Source: Endothia cerciana
Lineage: Eukaryota; Ascomycota; Sordariomycetes; Diaporthales; Cryphonectriaceae
Assembly: GCA_026119935.1 (NCBI GenBank)
Contig: JALRMH010000014.1
Span: forward strand, 558,001-622,000
Length of the DNA: 64,000 bases
Direction: 5' to 3'
In this document: piece after piece, positions 34,677-47,053 of the stretch
How the letters are laid out: every line of letters begins with the position of its first letter
How positions within the stretch are numbered: position 1 is the stretch's first letter
Program-made: the position numbers and the translations under genes
The notes under the pieces: model-generated
Told to the model about the DNA's origin: nothing
Databases searched by the model: none
Seen by the model: only the letters and a program-made list of their open reading frames with translations

Positions 34677-36310
34677 CTAGATGAGCAGCGCAATGAGCGC
34701 GACCAGCATAACGGTGCAGTAGACACCGCTGCCGGTGGTACCACCGCTCATGCCGACGGGTTTGGGCACAGACTGCTCGCCGCCGCTCGTCAGGGGGACG
34801 ATGCCGGTGGGGCCGGCGCCGCTGAAGGTAGAGCCGTTGGCAGTTGTAGGCGCAACGGTCGACTTCAAGGTCAGCGTGAAGTTGGCCGAGGTGGCAATGC
34901 TGGTCTTGTTGCCCCAGAGCACGGTCTCGGTTGCGGTCAGCGGGCCGCCGTTGCTGCCGTTCACGGTGGACGTTAGCAGCGAGACGAGGGTGCTGGTGGC
35001 GTAGACGGTGGTGCCCATGCCGGCGATGGTCTCGGAGGCGGAGCAGCCGCCGAGGCTCGTGACCTCCGTGACAGTCACTGTCACGGTGGCAGGAGAAGAC
35101 GAGCTGGTGGTGGACGCGTCGACAGAGGATGCCTCGAGAGAAGACGCGTCGGTAAAGGACGAGGTGAACGCAACCGACGTGGTGGGGCCAACCGAGGAGC
35201 TCGGGATTAGGGCGGTCGTGGTGATGCCCTGGGAGACATCCATGGCAGACTCGGCGGCCATCGACGAGAGTACTGATGCGGGGGTCGTGTTAGGAGCTCC
35301 GTAAGGTCGCGCACACGGTCCGGCGCCGTCTCCCCACTCACCGCAAGTCTCGGATGAGGATGGCAAAGACGTCGCGGTGGACGTCGCCGTAGAAACCTCG
35401 GTAGTAGCCATAGTGCTGGTGACTGTCAGAAATGAAGTCACAATCGGCGCCGAGAGGATGCTGGAAGAATCGTCCGCGATCGAGGCTAGGGGGGAGCTGC
35501 TGGTGGAAGCAGCCAGGATGGAGGTGCTTCGGTTGGTCGCCGTCACCGTAGCAGTGACTGTCGAGTTGACGAACTCAGTCCAGACGGGGCTATGGATCGA
35601 TCAGTCACAAGGCTGCATGAGAGGATTGGGATTTGGGCTTACATGTGGGCGGTCAGGGTTGGCTGAGCCAACGTACTGGTCTCGTCATCGCAGACATCTG
35701 AGGTAGACTGAACGACGGCGTCGCGAACGACACGATCGTAGACATGACCGTTGAGAAAGGCGGAGTAACCGTCGACGTACCCAGAGTCCCGCATCGTGGG
35801 ACCGTTGGTGGCAGCGGCGACGACCGCCTGGTCAACGGAGCCGTTGGGGAGCTGAGCCTTCAGCGCCTTGATCTCGAGGGCATCTGCAAGAATGTTTGAG
35901 TGGTCGCTCAACCTCACCTGTTGGCAATCGAAGGAGAACTTACCAGAACCGACGACGACTGCGAGGCCGATGATGACGAACAGAGCGAGGGTAACAAGGG
36001 TGCTGGCACCGAACAGGATCTTGTCTTTGCGATCAAGACCCTTCATGCGGGACAGGAAGCTGGCCTTCTTGACAGGAGCGGCCGGGACCTGGGGGGCGGG
36101 GGCAGACTCATTATCCTGCTCGGGGCCAGAAGGGACGGTCATGGGGGAAACACCCTTCTCGACATCGACAACGTCCTCGATGTCGATGAGGGGCTCCTGG
36201 GAGATCGTCATGGGGCTACCAGCCCGGGCGCCGCTGGCTACGTCGCCCTCGCCGGGCTTCATGGTCTTCAGCTCGATAGGCTCGCTCTGCTGGGTTGCAG
36301 GAGTTGACAT
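34677..36310 (-). CDS. Unknown membrane-anchored Ser/Thr-rich protein
   Basis: I do not recognise a named family. Proposed exons are 36310-35944, 35883-35643 and 35589-34677, giving 506 residues. Residues 1-96 are a charged, presumably cytosolic tail ending in a basic stretch (RMKGLDRKDK). One strongly hydrophobic helix at about 97-120 (ILFGASTLVTLALFVIIGLAVVVG) would act as a signal anchor. A short region (DALEIKALKAQLPNGSVDQAV, YSAFLNGHVYDRVV) follows, then a long Ser/Thr-rich segment with N-glycosylation sequons, typical of fungal cell-surface proteins. The last 14 residues (YCTVMLVALIALLI) are hydrophobic after a Gly/Ser-rich stretch, resembling a GPI-attachment signal. The first intron (60 nt, immediately after the membrane helix) is a multiple of three without stops. 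It could be a wall-stress sensor-like or adhesive surface protein, but that is inference only. Confidence 0.75.
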
Positions 36311-37816
36311 CTTGTCAGGTCGGGCTGGGTGTAATCAGTCTGTTGAATGAATCTAGGTGAGAAACTGAACCTGACTTGCGCTGTTTGAAACGAGTTGAGG
36401 CTTCCCAAACAGAAACGAAAGTGGTCAGGTAATAGAAGAACAACCGCGTCTCCCCTCTGAGTATTACAAGGGATGTGATGATCGTGATGGATGTCAATGA
36501 TCGCGAGTTGCGGAAGCCGAATGAAGGTGTACAGTATGGATATCTTCGCAGCAGGATGAAACGAACGGTGGGTTGTCGCGAGAGAGAATGGAAGGCCGGA
36601 GAAAGGAAATACAGGGACAGAAGTAGGGAGCGACAAGGGTGGTAGTAGGAGACTCAAGTGATGGAGTGACTGGTGAGTGTCAAGGGTGAAGATGACTGGA
36701 TGAATTGGGCGAGTGGGTTGGGCAGACGGGAGATGTTGTGCGACGCGTTTCGAGGAGTGAATGTTTGCAGGTCCCCGTTACTCAAGGACCGATTGAAAGG
36801 GGCAAGGAGGACAGGCGTAACAGGAGACTGTGATACGTACCTTGGGCAACGGGATGTTGGTGATGGTCAGGTGGTGTGAGGATCGAACGTTCGTTGAACC
36901 TCGCGGTGCGGTTGATGGTTGGAAGAACGAAAGTTAACTTGGTTCGGAAGGTTGATGGGTTGGTGGGAAATGGCATTGGAAAATTCAGTAGCCTGCTTTT
37001 TGTGCAGCCATAGGGCCATGTCGCCGTGAGCCATGCCTGTTTAGGAAACGGTGATAGTCGACGTGGTGTTGTGAGGGGACAACCTGCATTGGTATGGTGC
37101 TGCATGAGGTGAGAGTGCAGCTTGGGTCGACGAAGGTTTTGTATGTGATAAAATTCGACACAAATTGATGAAATTTTGCAGAGCCTTCAACAAAGGCTTC
37201 AAATAGACAGAAGAGTCTTCGACGAAAGTCTGATTGGGAGCCGACCCTAGGCTAGTGAGCAGTTTGCATAGAAAGACAGCCAAAGCCGACAAAACATCCG
37301 TATGAGACAAGGGCCCATCCGAGTTTCCGTAGGGGAGACTTTGACGAAAGCCCTGAATCTTAGCAAGGTCTGGACTGGGAACTGTCCTACGCAGCATGAC
37401 AGCCTGGGCCAACGAAGTCTTTCCAGCACCTGTAGAGCCACTTTGCTATAACAAGAACCAACTCAGGAGTTGATAATTGACATGGTGTCTCCTCTCCCTC
37501 ATGCAAACATCCCCAAGGGTGACACTTGAGGGCACCCATCAAGTGGGTCACACTGCCAGCCTGTTCCTACTTGAGGATATGCATCAAGCAAGTCTGCTTT
37601 CTTTGCTCATCCGCCCCACTACCTAGGCATGTGCAGCACAGGCTTTCGGCCAGGGCACGATAAGTCGGGTCTGGTTGTTTTCGGAAGCTTCTAGGGCAGT
37701 GGTGGTGATATTGTCCTGAACCACAGCCTCTGGCATTCCAGCAAGCCTCACACTAGTGCTTCTTGTCCGATGCCAATGCATGTTCCATGCGTAGTCTCGA
37801 GATGTCGACTACTCCG

Positions 37817-37829
37817 CCCCCCCCCCCCC
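37817..37829. repeat. C13 homopolymer
   Basis: An uninterrupted run of 13 C residues within the spacer. Length may be unreliable in the assembly. Confidence 0.85.
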
Positions 37830-39113
37830 ACCTTCTCTTTTTCTCTTGGAGCCTTCGGGGCCTTGCAAGATGGCAAAGATTGGGTTCTTGATCACACGAA
37901 AGCCAGATTGTGGGCCGTGTGACGAGGGATGAAACGGACCAGATAGCACACTTGTGCATTGTGATAGCTATGCCAGGTCTATAACAGGAGACGCCTTCCC
38001 CACGCAGAATTTATCGTAAGACGCAGTAACTTATGCACAATGCCAAGCGATGGCAAAGAAAACTGTTGAGATCGAGGCGTGGAGCCGCTATGTAGTATCT
38101 TGGGGGTATGACCTCAAGCTTCCGGTTCAACGGAGACGGCACAGCTGGTAGCGGACGTTGGACGACAGATGGGTCAAGACCAAGCAGCTGGGTGATATTT
38201 GTCCCTCACTAGGTGGACGGAGCGAACTGGAGAAGACAAATCTACCGTAGATGCATGCTGATACCCAGGTGTCTGCCTTGTATTGCACGCAAACATATCC
38301 ACCGGAGACCGCCATAATAGCAGCCCTTGGCTCAGCCCGGGGAACGCATGAGCATGGAACAGGACTTTGTAAAACTGAAATTCCCCACCAGGTGTAGAGT
38401 TTTCCAATGAGCACTGCTTTAGTGACAGAACACATGTGCTGCTTGGTCCCCTTGGCAGAGTGAAGCAGCCTGATATCATGCTGCCAATGTCCTGACTGGA
38501 TCGAAGCATCCCCATTGGAGTGTCTGGACACCGATGAACACCGCACAAGATGCGCTTTCGCATCTTCTGTCATTGATCAAGGTGCTTCCCACAAGAGCCA
38601 AGATAGCCATGGTAGGAGACACTTGTTGTATACCGTGATATTTTGTCGTCATTGTCATTTCCTGCTGCTCCCCGCACATCCTATGATGCACTTGCACCTG
38701 ATGAGCAACTGGGCGGTCGATCGTCCGTACCTATCACATCTCGTTGCCTAAAAGTTGATGCAGGCATGACGGGTGAAGGTGGACCTCTTGTGAGTCCTGG
38801 CTACGACAAGCACACATGCTCTTGAATCTCCTATTGGCGCTCAGTTGTTTGCACAGAATGTAGGAACTTCTGCATTTAAGGACCTGTGATGCTGGCTGCC
38901 CTGGGAGTGCGTAGAGCAGGTAGTATTGCTGACCATTTATATCTAGTAGGGTATGGATTGAGGAGCACGGAGAATCTGAGGGCACCACTATGAGGAGATC
39001 GAAGGGCAGCGAGAAGCATTGTAGAAGAAGACAACGAAGATGAGGAGGCAGCGAGAAGATGTTTGGAAGGCTTCGAGAGGCCAAGGTTGGAGGAAGACGT
39101 CGAGGTGGGAGTG

Positions 39114-39141
39114 TAGTGCTCAGTGCTCAGTGCTCAGTGCT
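39114..39141. repeat. Heptamer tandem repeat (AGTGCTC)n
   Basis: Three full AGTGCTC units plus a partial fourth lie in tandem, about 60 bp from the degenerate tRNA-like module. Confidence 0.9.
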
Positions 39142-39200
39142 ATAGCGCTAAGCTGCTTGCTAATTAGTGGCTTCCAGGGTAAGCTTGGGCCCACAAAAAA

Positions 39201-39264
39201 GCCCGTGTGGGGAACGAACTCCAGTGACTTGAGCACGCGCCTCAGCTGCCGTTGACCGAGCTAG
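39201..39264 (-). other. Degenerate tRNA-like module
   Basis: Read on the minus strand, an A-box-like sequence (TAGCTCGGTCAACGG, about 39248-39263) is followed about 30 bp later by a B-box-like sequence (AGTTCGTTCCC, about 39210-39220), a G/C-rich end and a T6 run (39195-39200) like an RNA polymerase III terminator. The acceptor stem does not pair and the T and anticodon stems pair poorly, so this is not a functional tRNA. It may be a tRNA relic or the head of a tRNA-derived SINE fragment. Confidence 0.3.
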
Positions 39265-39775
39265 GAATGTCGCGTTACAGGCGTGGTACTGCGTACTTTC
39301 TACGGATTGCAGAGTAAGACCGCCATCACCCATTTACCCATCAGCGCCGGCAGAGCAGATGCGAACCGGGTGAAGGGCCACTCGCTGCTTCTTTTTGGTA
39401 CTCATTTCCAGGCGTCAGTCATACTTCAGATCATTTCCTACCTAGGCGAGCCCCTCGACATCACCCTTATCCTCATCGCCATCATCATCGCGTGGGATTT
39501 ACGTCCTGTCTACCTGCTGGTTCTCGCGCCACAGGGCGACACTTTCGCGACTTGACGCTGGTGGGCCGTTCGTCCTTTGCCTTACTCCACGACGAGTCTA
39601 GGTCAATCCGGTTCGAGGTCAAGGTTATTTTGAGTCTGAGAGCTGCGATTCCCGTCCAGACAAACATTCTGCGCCTGCCACCCCGCCTCTCCTTGCCTCC
39701 TCCACCTTCGACCCTCTCCAAAAAGCACCACACTCACCTCGAGCCAGCCTGGGGAGCGTCTTCACCTGACGCATA

Positions 39776-42700
39776 ATGTCTCGACGGAGAAGGGCGGCTG
39801 AGCCCGCGCCCGAGGAGGAGCAGGAGGACGAACGCGACCCGGAGGGCCTCAAGTTCAACCAGCCTCTGTCATGGCGCACCGGCAGGCCCATACCCACCAC
39901 CGAGCTCATCAAGCGGCTCGACACATTGTCCAAGGAACTGACCGAGCTGGACCAGGATTGGGAACATAAGGAGTCGCTCAACAAGGTGGCCGAGGAGCTC
40001 TCCTCAACTAACATCCTCGGTCACAAGGACAAGGGCGTCAAGGCCTTCGCCGCCTGTTGCTTGGTGGACATCCTCAAGATTTGCGCTCCAGACGCGCCAT
40101 TTACCCCTAAACAATTGAAGGTGAGCTTGGCACTGGCTCTTTTGTTCCGCATGTAGGACCGTTGGATCGCACGCTGACCCGTCTCGCGGCCCAGGACATC
40201 TTTGCACTGTTTATCACCTACACCCTGCCCGCCCTACAAGACCCATCCTCGACGTGGAACAACCAGCACAAATACGTCCTCATTTCCCTCGCCGAGGTGC
40301 AGAGCGTCCTTCTTCTAGACGAGATCCCTGACAATGACGAGCTGTTCGTCCGCCTGTTTACCAACTTCTTTGATACCGTCTCAGGCTCAAAGGCCTCCTC
40401 GGGCGAACCGGTCGGGAAGGATGTCGAGCATTACATGACGCAGATTCTGGAGATGTTGATCGATGAGGCATCCACTGTACCGTCCAAGGTCATCGACATC
40501 ATCATGGCACAGTTCTTGCGCGCCGCTGCGCCAGGCGCCGTCAAGGACAAGGCCGAGCAGGCGACCAGAGACGAGAGCCAGACGACCCTCCTATTGAAGG
40601 AAGAGCCTGCCGCATACAAGATGGCAAGGTCGGTCTGTCTAGCAAGCCAGGAGAATATGTCGCGATATGTTGGGCAGTACTTCAGCGACGTTATCATGGA
40701 GGCGTCAGGCCTGGCTGGTAGTAATGGCAATCGAGCCGGCGCAGACTCGGACGACGAGGACGGCCTGGCTGGACCATCCGAGGAAGACTTGAGAGAGCTC
40801 AAGAAGGCACACCTGCTGATCCGCGAACTCTGGAAGGCTGCGCCGGGTCTTCTGCAGAATGTCATCCCTCAGCTTGACGCTGAGTTGTCTGCGGATAATG
40901 TCAACCTGCGGCTCCTGGCAACAGAGACCCTCGGAGACGTGATCTCAGGCATTGGCGTTGCGGGTCCACCACCACCGCCCCTCCTGGATCCTGCTGCCTA
41001 CCCTCTCTATAAGATGTCAGACTTTGAAATGGATGGCGTCTCCTCAAACCCCCTGACGACACCGTTCTCGCCTCTCTCATTTGCGCAGACCTATCATCAG
41101 CCTTACCAGAACTTCTTGAGCCGCAAGAATGATAAATCGCCAATCATTCGTGCCTCGTGGACCACAGCTGTCGGCTACATTCTCTCGACGAACGCCGGCG
41201 GCATTGGATTCAGCCATGAAGAGGAGAAGAATCTCGTGCGCGGACTTGGCGAGAAACTTAACGACAGCGACGAGAAGGTTCGGTTGGCGGGCGTCAAGGC
41301 GATTGAGTCCTTCAGTTTCCGGGACATCATACTCAAGCTGGCATCGGACGGTGGACTTGAAAAGGAGAGCACTATCCTGTCCAGCCTTGCAGACCGGTGC
41401 CGCGACCGGAAGCCGCAGATCCGTGTCGATGCCATGGCTTTACTGGGCAAGCTGTGGGCTATTTCGTCAGGCGAGATCCTTGCCGGCAATAAGGTTGTGG
41501 AGGAAGCGATGTCTGCCGCTCCCTCCAAGATATACAGCTCCTTCTACGCAAACGACCTAGAAGTCAATGTGCTTCTTGACAGGGTCGTCTACGAGTGTCT
41601 GGTCCCGCTGTCTTTCCCGCCCCCTAAGAAGAGCTCGAAGAGCGCCAATGGAAGCTCTCAACCGCAGTCCCAGTCAACGGCAGGTGGCTACGACCAAGAC
41701 GCCATCAGGGCCGAGCGGATACTGCTTCTGGTCCGGTCATTGGACCAGAATGCCAAGAAGGCTTTCTTTGCCATCCAGGCCCGGCAACCTCAATTTGCCA
41801 AAATCTTACAGACGTTCCTCAGGGCGTGTGAGGACTACAATGGCGGTGTTATGGATGAGGACGAGGACCGCAAGACCGCCAATGTTCAGAAGACGGTCAA
41901 GTACATATCTCAATTCTTGCCTGATGATTCCAAGGTGCATTCGGAGCTTTGGAAGTTTGCGAAAGCCAACGATCGCCGGAACTACCAGCTCATCAAGTTC
42001 ATTGTTGGCGCAGAAAATGAATTCAAGACAGTCCGAGGCGCTCTGAAGGAGTTAGTGAAGCGTCTGCATGGCAATCAACAATTCGGCCTAGCTGATGTTC
42101 TAATCCCGCTGCTCTACCGGTCGGGATATTTCATGTTCAATCGCAGCCATCTTTCCACCATCCTAGACTACTCCAGGACGGACGTGGGAGACTTCGGCTC
42201 CACAGCGCACGAGATTCTGAACGAGATATCGCAGCGTACGCCAGACCTCTTCAAGTCCCATATCGGCGACCTTTGCAAGGACCTTGCAGACAAGGCTCCA
42301 ACGGCCACCAAGGAAAACGAGCCGACGGTTGTCGAGACGCTCAAAGCTTGCGCATCTTACGCTCGGAAGTACCCTTCGGAGATTCCCAGCGACAGGAAGT
42401 TCACCCAGGTTCTGATCAATTTCGCACTGTACGGCAAACCGTGGAAGGCTGCAAAATATGCTGTCAATATTCTCCTGGCAAAGAAGGGCGAGAAGAGCCT
42501 CCAGAGCGCCACGGGACTCTTCCAGAAGGTGATGAAGGACTGGAAATACGGCGTGCCTCATTTCCTCAACAAGCTCGCTATCGTGGCACAGTTGGAACTC
42601 CTGGCACCGAAGGTCACATTGGATCATGACCAAGCTATTCTTGAGATGATCCAAGATATCTTGAGGCAGGTTCGTGCTGATGCCAGCGAGAACGACCCGG

Positions 42701-44408
42701 AGTGGGTCAATGACGCGGACATGGATGAGGAATGCCTCGCGAAGTGTCTCGCTCTCAAGATCCTTGTCAACCGGCTGCGCGCCGATGACCAAGACCGGAG
42801 TGACAGCGAGAACGACACCCAGCAGCGAGCGAAGCCAGTCTTCAGGATGCTCAAGACCCTCATCGCAAAGGAGGGCGAGATGTGCAAGAGCAAGGAGACG
42901 CCGAAGCACTACAGGGCACGTCTTCGACTACTAGCTGCTCAGCTGGTCCTCAAGCTATGCAAGGATAGGCAGCTCGACGACTACCTCCCACCCGAGGATT
43001 TCGATACCCTCGCGTTTGTCACCCAGGATGCGCATCCACAGACCAGAAGAGCCTTTGTCGAGAAATTGCAAAAATATCTGGTGCAGGGCAAACTTCGACC
43101 GAAGTTTTACACCATCGTCTTTCTCACTGCGTACGAGCCAGTGACTGAATTCAGGAACGGAACCGAGACCTGGATTCGTTCGAGGGTGAATTACTACCAA
43201 CAAAATGGCCATTCGGTCATGGAAGCTATCATGCCACGGTTGATATCACTTCTTGCGCACCACCCGGATTTGGGCAACTCGGTGGAGGACCTGGCCGACC
43301 ACGCGCGCTACATCATCTACTATATCAGCAACATAGCCAATGAATCCAACCTGGGTCTCATCTTCCGGTACGCGGAACGGGTGAAGCAGACTAAGGACGC
43401 GATCAATCCGGACAAGAGTGAGCATCTGTACATGGTGAGCGACCTGGCGCAGACCGTGATTAGGAAATGGCAGGAGAGAAAGGGCTGGATCTTCGAGGCG
43501 TACGGAAAGAAGGTTGGCTTGCCGGCGGGCCTGTTCCTGGCATTGCCGAGTCATGACGCTGCGCAGGAAGTAGCAGACAAGCAGTATATTCCCGATGGGG
43601 TTGACGCGAAGGTGGATGAATTTCTCAGGGTACTGGAACGCAAGAAGGTACGTCGCCCCCGGCTCCTTGACCCCCAAGATCTAGAAACTTCACTCATAAG
43701 CGACCCATTTGCTGACATTACACACAGAAGCGCAAGTCTATGGATGAACGCAACGATGGTCAACCACCCGCCAAGAAGAGCAAAGCGCCTAGGCCCATCC
43801 ATCCTAAGCCATCAAGAGCTGGGAAACAAACCACGCTCAGGAAAGCAGCCTCGAAGACGAAGACACCAGGTAAACCGAAGAAGCAGCGTGTGTCGTCACC
43901 GCAAATCCCGGAGTCCGAACGCCGACGGAGCGGTCGTGCCTCGGGGAGGAAGAGCGCGACCTACATCGAGCGAGACTCAGATGATGACGACGAGGAAATG
44001 CTCGAGGGCGTGGCTGAGTGGGACTACGGTGGTGACGCTGGTGACGACGAGGAGGCATCCGACGGCGACGAGCCTGAGCAGGAAGAGGAGGAAGCCGAGC
44101 CAGGAAACGAGGTAGAGGCCATGGACGAGGATGTTGAAGAAAACGAGGAAGAGCCCGAGGATGCAAGTGACATCCCGGATCCACCACAAGAGGAAGAGGA
44201 GCCGCCGGCTGAGCCAAACAGTCGGAGGAGTGGCAGGGCTACCGCAACGGCACAACGAACGGCTGACGAGCCTAAGAAGCCGACCACGAAGTCCAAGACT
44301 GCTGCTGCTTTGCCGACCAGGAGCAGATCGGCTACGAACAAGCTCGCGGCGACCACTGCCGCTGGCAGGTCGAGGAGGGCGAAGAATGTCTTTAACTCGG
44401 AGGGTTGA
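39776..44408 (+). CDS. PDS5: Cohesin regulator Pds5
   Basis: A HEAT-repeat protein that binds the cohesin ring and controls its loading, release and acetylation during sister-chromatid cohesion. Exons are 39776-40120, 40195-43647 and 43728-44408, giving 1492 residues. All junctions are phase 0: TPKQLK-DIFALFITYTLPALQ and VLERKK-KRKSMDERN. Introns are 74 and 80 nt with GCTGAC branch sites. The N-terminal LKFNQPLS and TTELIKRLDTLSKELTELDQ, then VKAFAACCLVDILKICAPDAPFT, are hallmark Pds5 sequences. HEAT repeats continue to about residue 1250 (DSDEKVRLAGVKAIESFSF, ARYIIYYISNIANESNLGLIFRY). The last 230 residues are a basic then strongly acidic disordered tail with a likely nuclear localisation signal (PPAKKSKAPR) and AT-hook-like SGRAS/SGRAT motifs. 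Length and architecture fit the family. Confidence 0.96.
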
Positions 44409-44531
44409 TTCTGTGGGCGGGGGTCACGATGTTCTTGGCTTAGGGCGCGAGACACGCCTTTGTTTCTGGTATTCTTGGAGATGCTATGAATATCAACCAG
44501 CACAGCATTGGTGCACAGTATGACCTCCGCT

Positions 44532-44545
44532 GGGGGGGGGGGGGG
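44532..44545. repeat. G14 homopolymer
   Basis: A run of 14 G residues downstream of the PDS5 stop. Its length may be unreliable. Confidence 0.85.
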
Positions 44546-45483
44546 TGTTCTTCTTCTGCAAGGCCAAAGACCACTACGAAAAGTTTCATGTTCATGTTCT
44601 CGCTCTGATTTCTGTGTGGTCTTGATGCGTAGCTCGTTTATACCCTTTCTTTTCAGTCTAGTCTGCACTGTTCAATGGATATTGTTGACAGTGCTGTATG
44701 CAGTGCATGACATGTGAGCGTACATTACCTATATCACCTGTTAAAAGAACACTAAGCCACGACAACAGTCTTGCCTTGCCCATGGTAGATAGGTCTGCAA
44801 GCGAATTGCATTATCTCAGAAGGTTTCCTTCCTATGACCACAGAGAGATGGCGCACAGGAGGATGTCGATATCAATTTCCGGAAGATCGTCCGAGAGGAG
44901 GCTGTTCCGGAAAGTCAACTCTGAAGCATCACATCGCAAGTCACCAAAGAAGCAATTAAAACCAGGAAGCCCTAGAGGACATTATTTGGATTAAGAGCGG
45001 ACCAAGTGGCTCGTATCCTCTGCAAGAATAGTAGCAGAAACCTTGAAGAATGGAGTACGTAGACAGACCCTCCCCTGGCCATCTGATCGAAGGCGCTCTT
45101 GAGAGTGCATGCTTCGAAATAGAAGAATTCCAACATTATCTCGAAGAGGATTGTGTGGTGTTGAACGTTAAGCTATCTTGTGGAGGTGAGTCGAAGTGTG
45201 TGACGCTAAACAGGCAGTCAAGGGGCGCTCGAAGCAGTGGGAAACGAAGGTGCAGCCGATGGGGACGACAGATTTGAAGGTTGAGCCGTTGTCCTGGTAG
45301 CCACTATATTCCAAAGAAAAGGGAGAAGAGAAAGAAGAAAGTAAAGAGGCCGTTAAGGGGCAGGCTTGGCCGACCAGGCTGGGTACACCAGACGGTGGTT
45401 CTGGCTACCCTCCACCATAACGAACACACCCGCCGCCTCTCTCTGTCTCTCAAAAAAGGGGATAGTCGTTGTGTTTTCTTTTG

Positions 45484-45522
45484 TATATATATATATATAG
45501 ATAGATAGATAGATAGATAGAT
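45484..45522. repeat. (TA)n-(GATA)n compound microsatellite
   Basis: About eight TA units are followed by about six GATA units. Confidence 0.95.
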
Positions 45523-46871
45523 CATGCATTCATGACGATGGTGTATGTATTTTCTTGGATGCTCGATGTCCTTGTTTTAAGCCAACATACCTCTCTAGAT
45601 GGCCTCCTTCGGATGCCTTTCTTGAGGATGCTAAAGCCAGCCGTTCCAAGGGAATTAGTAGAAGACTGCCTCGGTCGAGCACAATTCCACCCGCTCCCGA
45701 TCCAGTTCCTGTCAGGCATCCTTCGATACCCGACCGAGATCCCTTCCCTGCGCTGCAACATATCCCTTTCAATTCATCCGCATGGCACAAGAGATGCCTC
45801 TGAGCCTGTCACGTCCTCTTCCGGCTGGGCAGCAGAGCTCTGCGGTGTCCAGGATGCAAAGGACCGGGTGGCGACGTGCCCACAGTGCCTCGTACAGCCG
45901 CCGTAAGTTGAATTCGCATCTAGACAGCTTTCTGTCTGTCGTCTCGGGATCGATATGAACTGACCGAGCTGGGTGCCCTGCATGTCAGCACTAAACTGTA
46001 ATCGCATCAACGGCGGGCCCCATGGGCTTGCGGCCGCCCTCTGGTGTTTGTGCGTCCAGCCACGTCTTTGCACACTCGAGCTCGGCCTGCCTGGGGCCCG
46101 GCAACACGGCACATAATGTTTGCCTTGTCCCACGCGGCCTTCGGCGTCAAGGCCAGAAGCGCTGGGTGCCAGACCAGCGAACGTTGTGGGTTATCGTTCC
46201 ACCAGACAGTGTGAGGGTCCATCTTGGTTTTGATATCGGGACCCCCACAAGTCGATCGGTACCGCGGTCGGCAATCTGGAAACAAGTTGGGCTGCAGAGG
46301 GAGAAGGGATGTGACCTCATCCACCGACCTCAGCTCATCAACCCTGCCTGTTTCATCCTATCTCACTGCATCGCGTCTGTCTGCATGGGAAGGATTGCAA
46401 CAGGAACAATGTGGGTGGGTGGCGGCCGAGTCAGATCAGGATTTGATCCCTCTTCGCTGTCGAGGGTGCCTTGATTCTCACCCTCCACATCGCCTTGATA
46501 CTATCGTCTGCCTCGACGACAGCTTCACCAGCGCCAATAAGCATGTTCCGTCCCGACGGCCAGTTGCACAGCTTCTGTATCGGCTTGACGGGCGCTACGT
46601 AGCACGGCATTGACTTGTTTGTTTGCTTGGCTTTCAGCTTGACGTTACATACCATACCAGGCCCTTCTTGACGCAGGGGACCAGCCGCCTTACAAGAACT
46701 GGGAACGAAACGGTTTGGGGCCCCGCGACTGCCAAGGCGACCCTTGCGGCTACCGTAGTAGCTGAGCTGCCATTGTGACGGCCCCGTATTCTTGTCTTTT
46801 TATACCCTGGCTACCTTGATATTGGCCTATGAGGCAATCTTTCCTGGTTCCAACCGCCTCTCTTCCTCTTC

Positions 46872-46922
46872 CTCCCTCCCTCCCTCTCTCTCTCTGTCTC
46901 TCACACACACACACACACACAC
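46872..46922. repeat. (CCCT)n-(CT)n-(AC)n compound microsatellite
   Basis: A compound pyrimidine tract passes into about ten AC units, 130-180 bp upstream of the Arg/Ser-rich gene. Such CT-rich tracts are common just upstream of fungal transcription starts. Confidence 0.9.
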
Positions 46923-46988
46923 GCAACCACCCTCTCCACAACCTGCTTCTGGGTTGATTTAAGCTGTAGCCATCCACGATCACTTAAA

Positions 46989-47003
46989 CCCCCCCCCCCC
47001 CCC
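46989..47003. repeat. C15 homopolymer
   Basis: A run of 15 C residues ends 50 bp before the start codon of the Arg/Ser-rich gene. Assembly length is uncertain. Confidence 0.85.
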
Positions 47004-47053
47004 TTGGACGACCACCAAATCCTGACCCGACGTAGCCGCCCTTCCCGCCAGCA

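Larger units (their letters stand above)
36311..39775. other. Long intergenic region before PDS5
   Basis: About 3.5 kb with no supportable protein gene. It holds the promoter of the membrane-anchored gene on the left, a 13-base C run (37817-37829), a heptamer tandem repeat, a degenerate tRNA-like module near 39201-39264, and the PDS5 promoter on the right. Confidence 0.5.
44409..47053. other. Intergenic, PDS5 to RS-rich gene
   Basis: About 2.6 kb with no supportable gene. It contains a G14 run, a TA/GATA microsatellite, a CT/AC microsatellite and a C15 run, listed separately. Open frames to 124 codons lack recognisable content. The simple repeats from 46870 onward are probably the promoter of the Arg/Ser-rich gene. 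Confidence 0.5.

Noticed and set aside
42163..42909. 248-codon minus-strand open frame
   Set aside because: Antisense shadow of PDS5.
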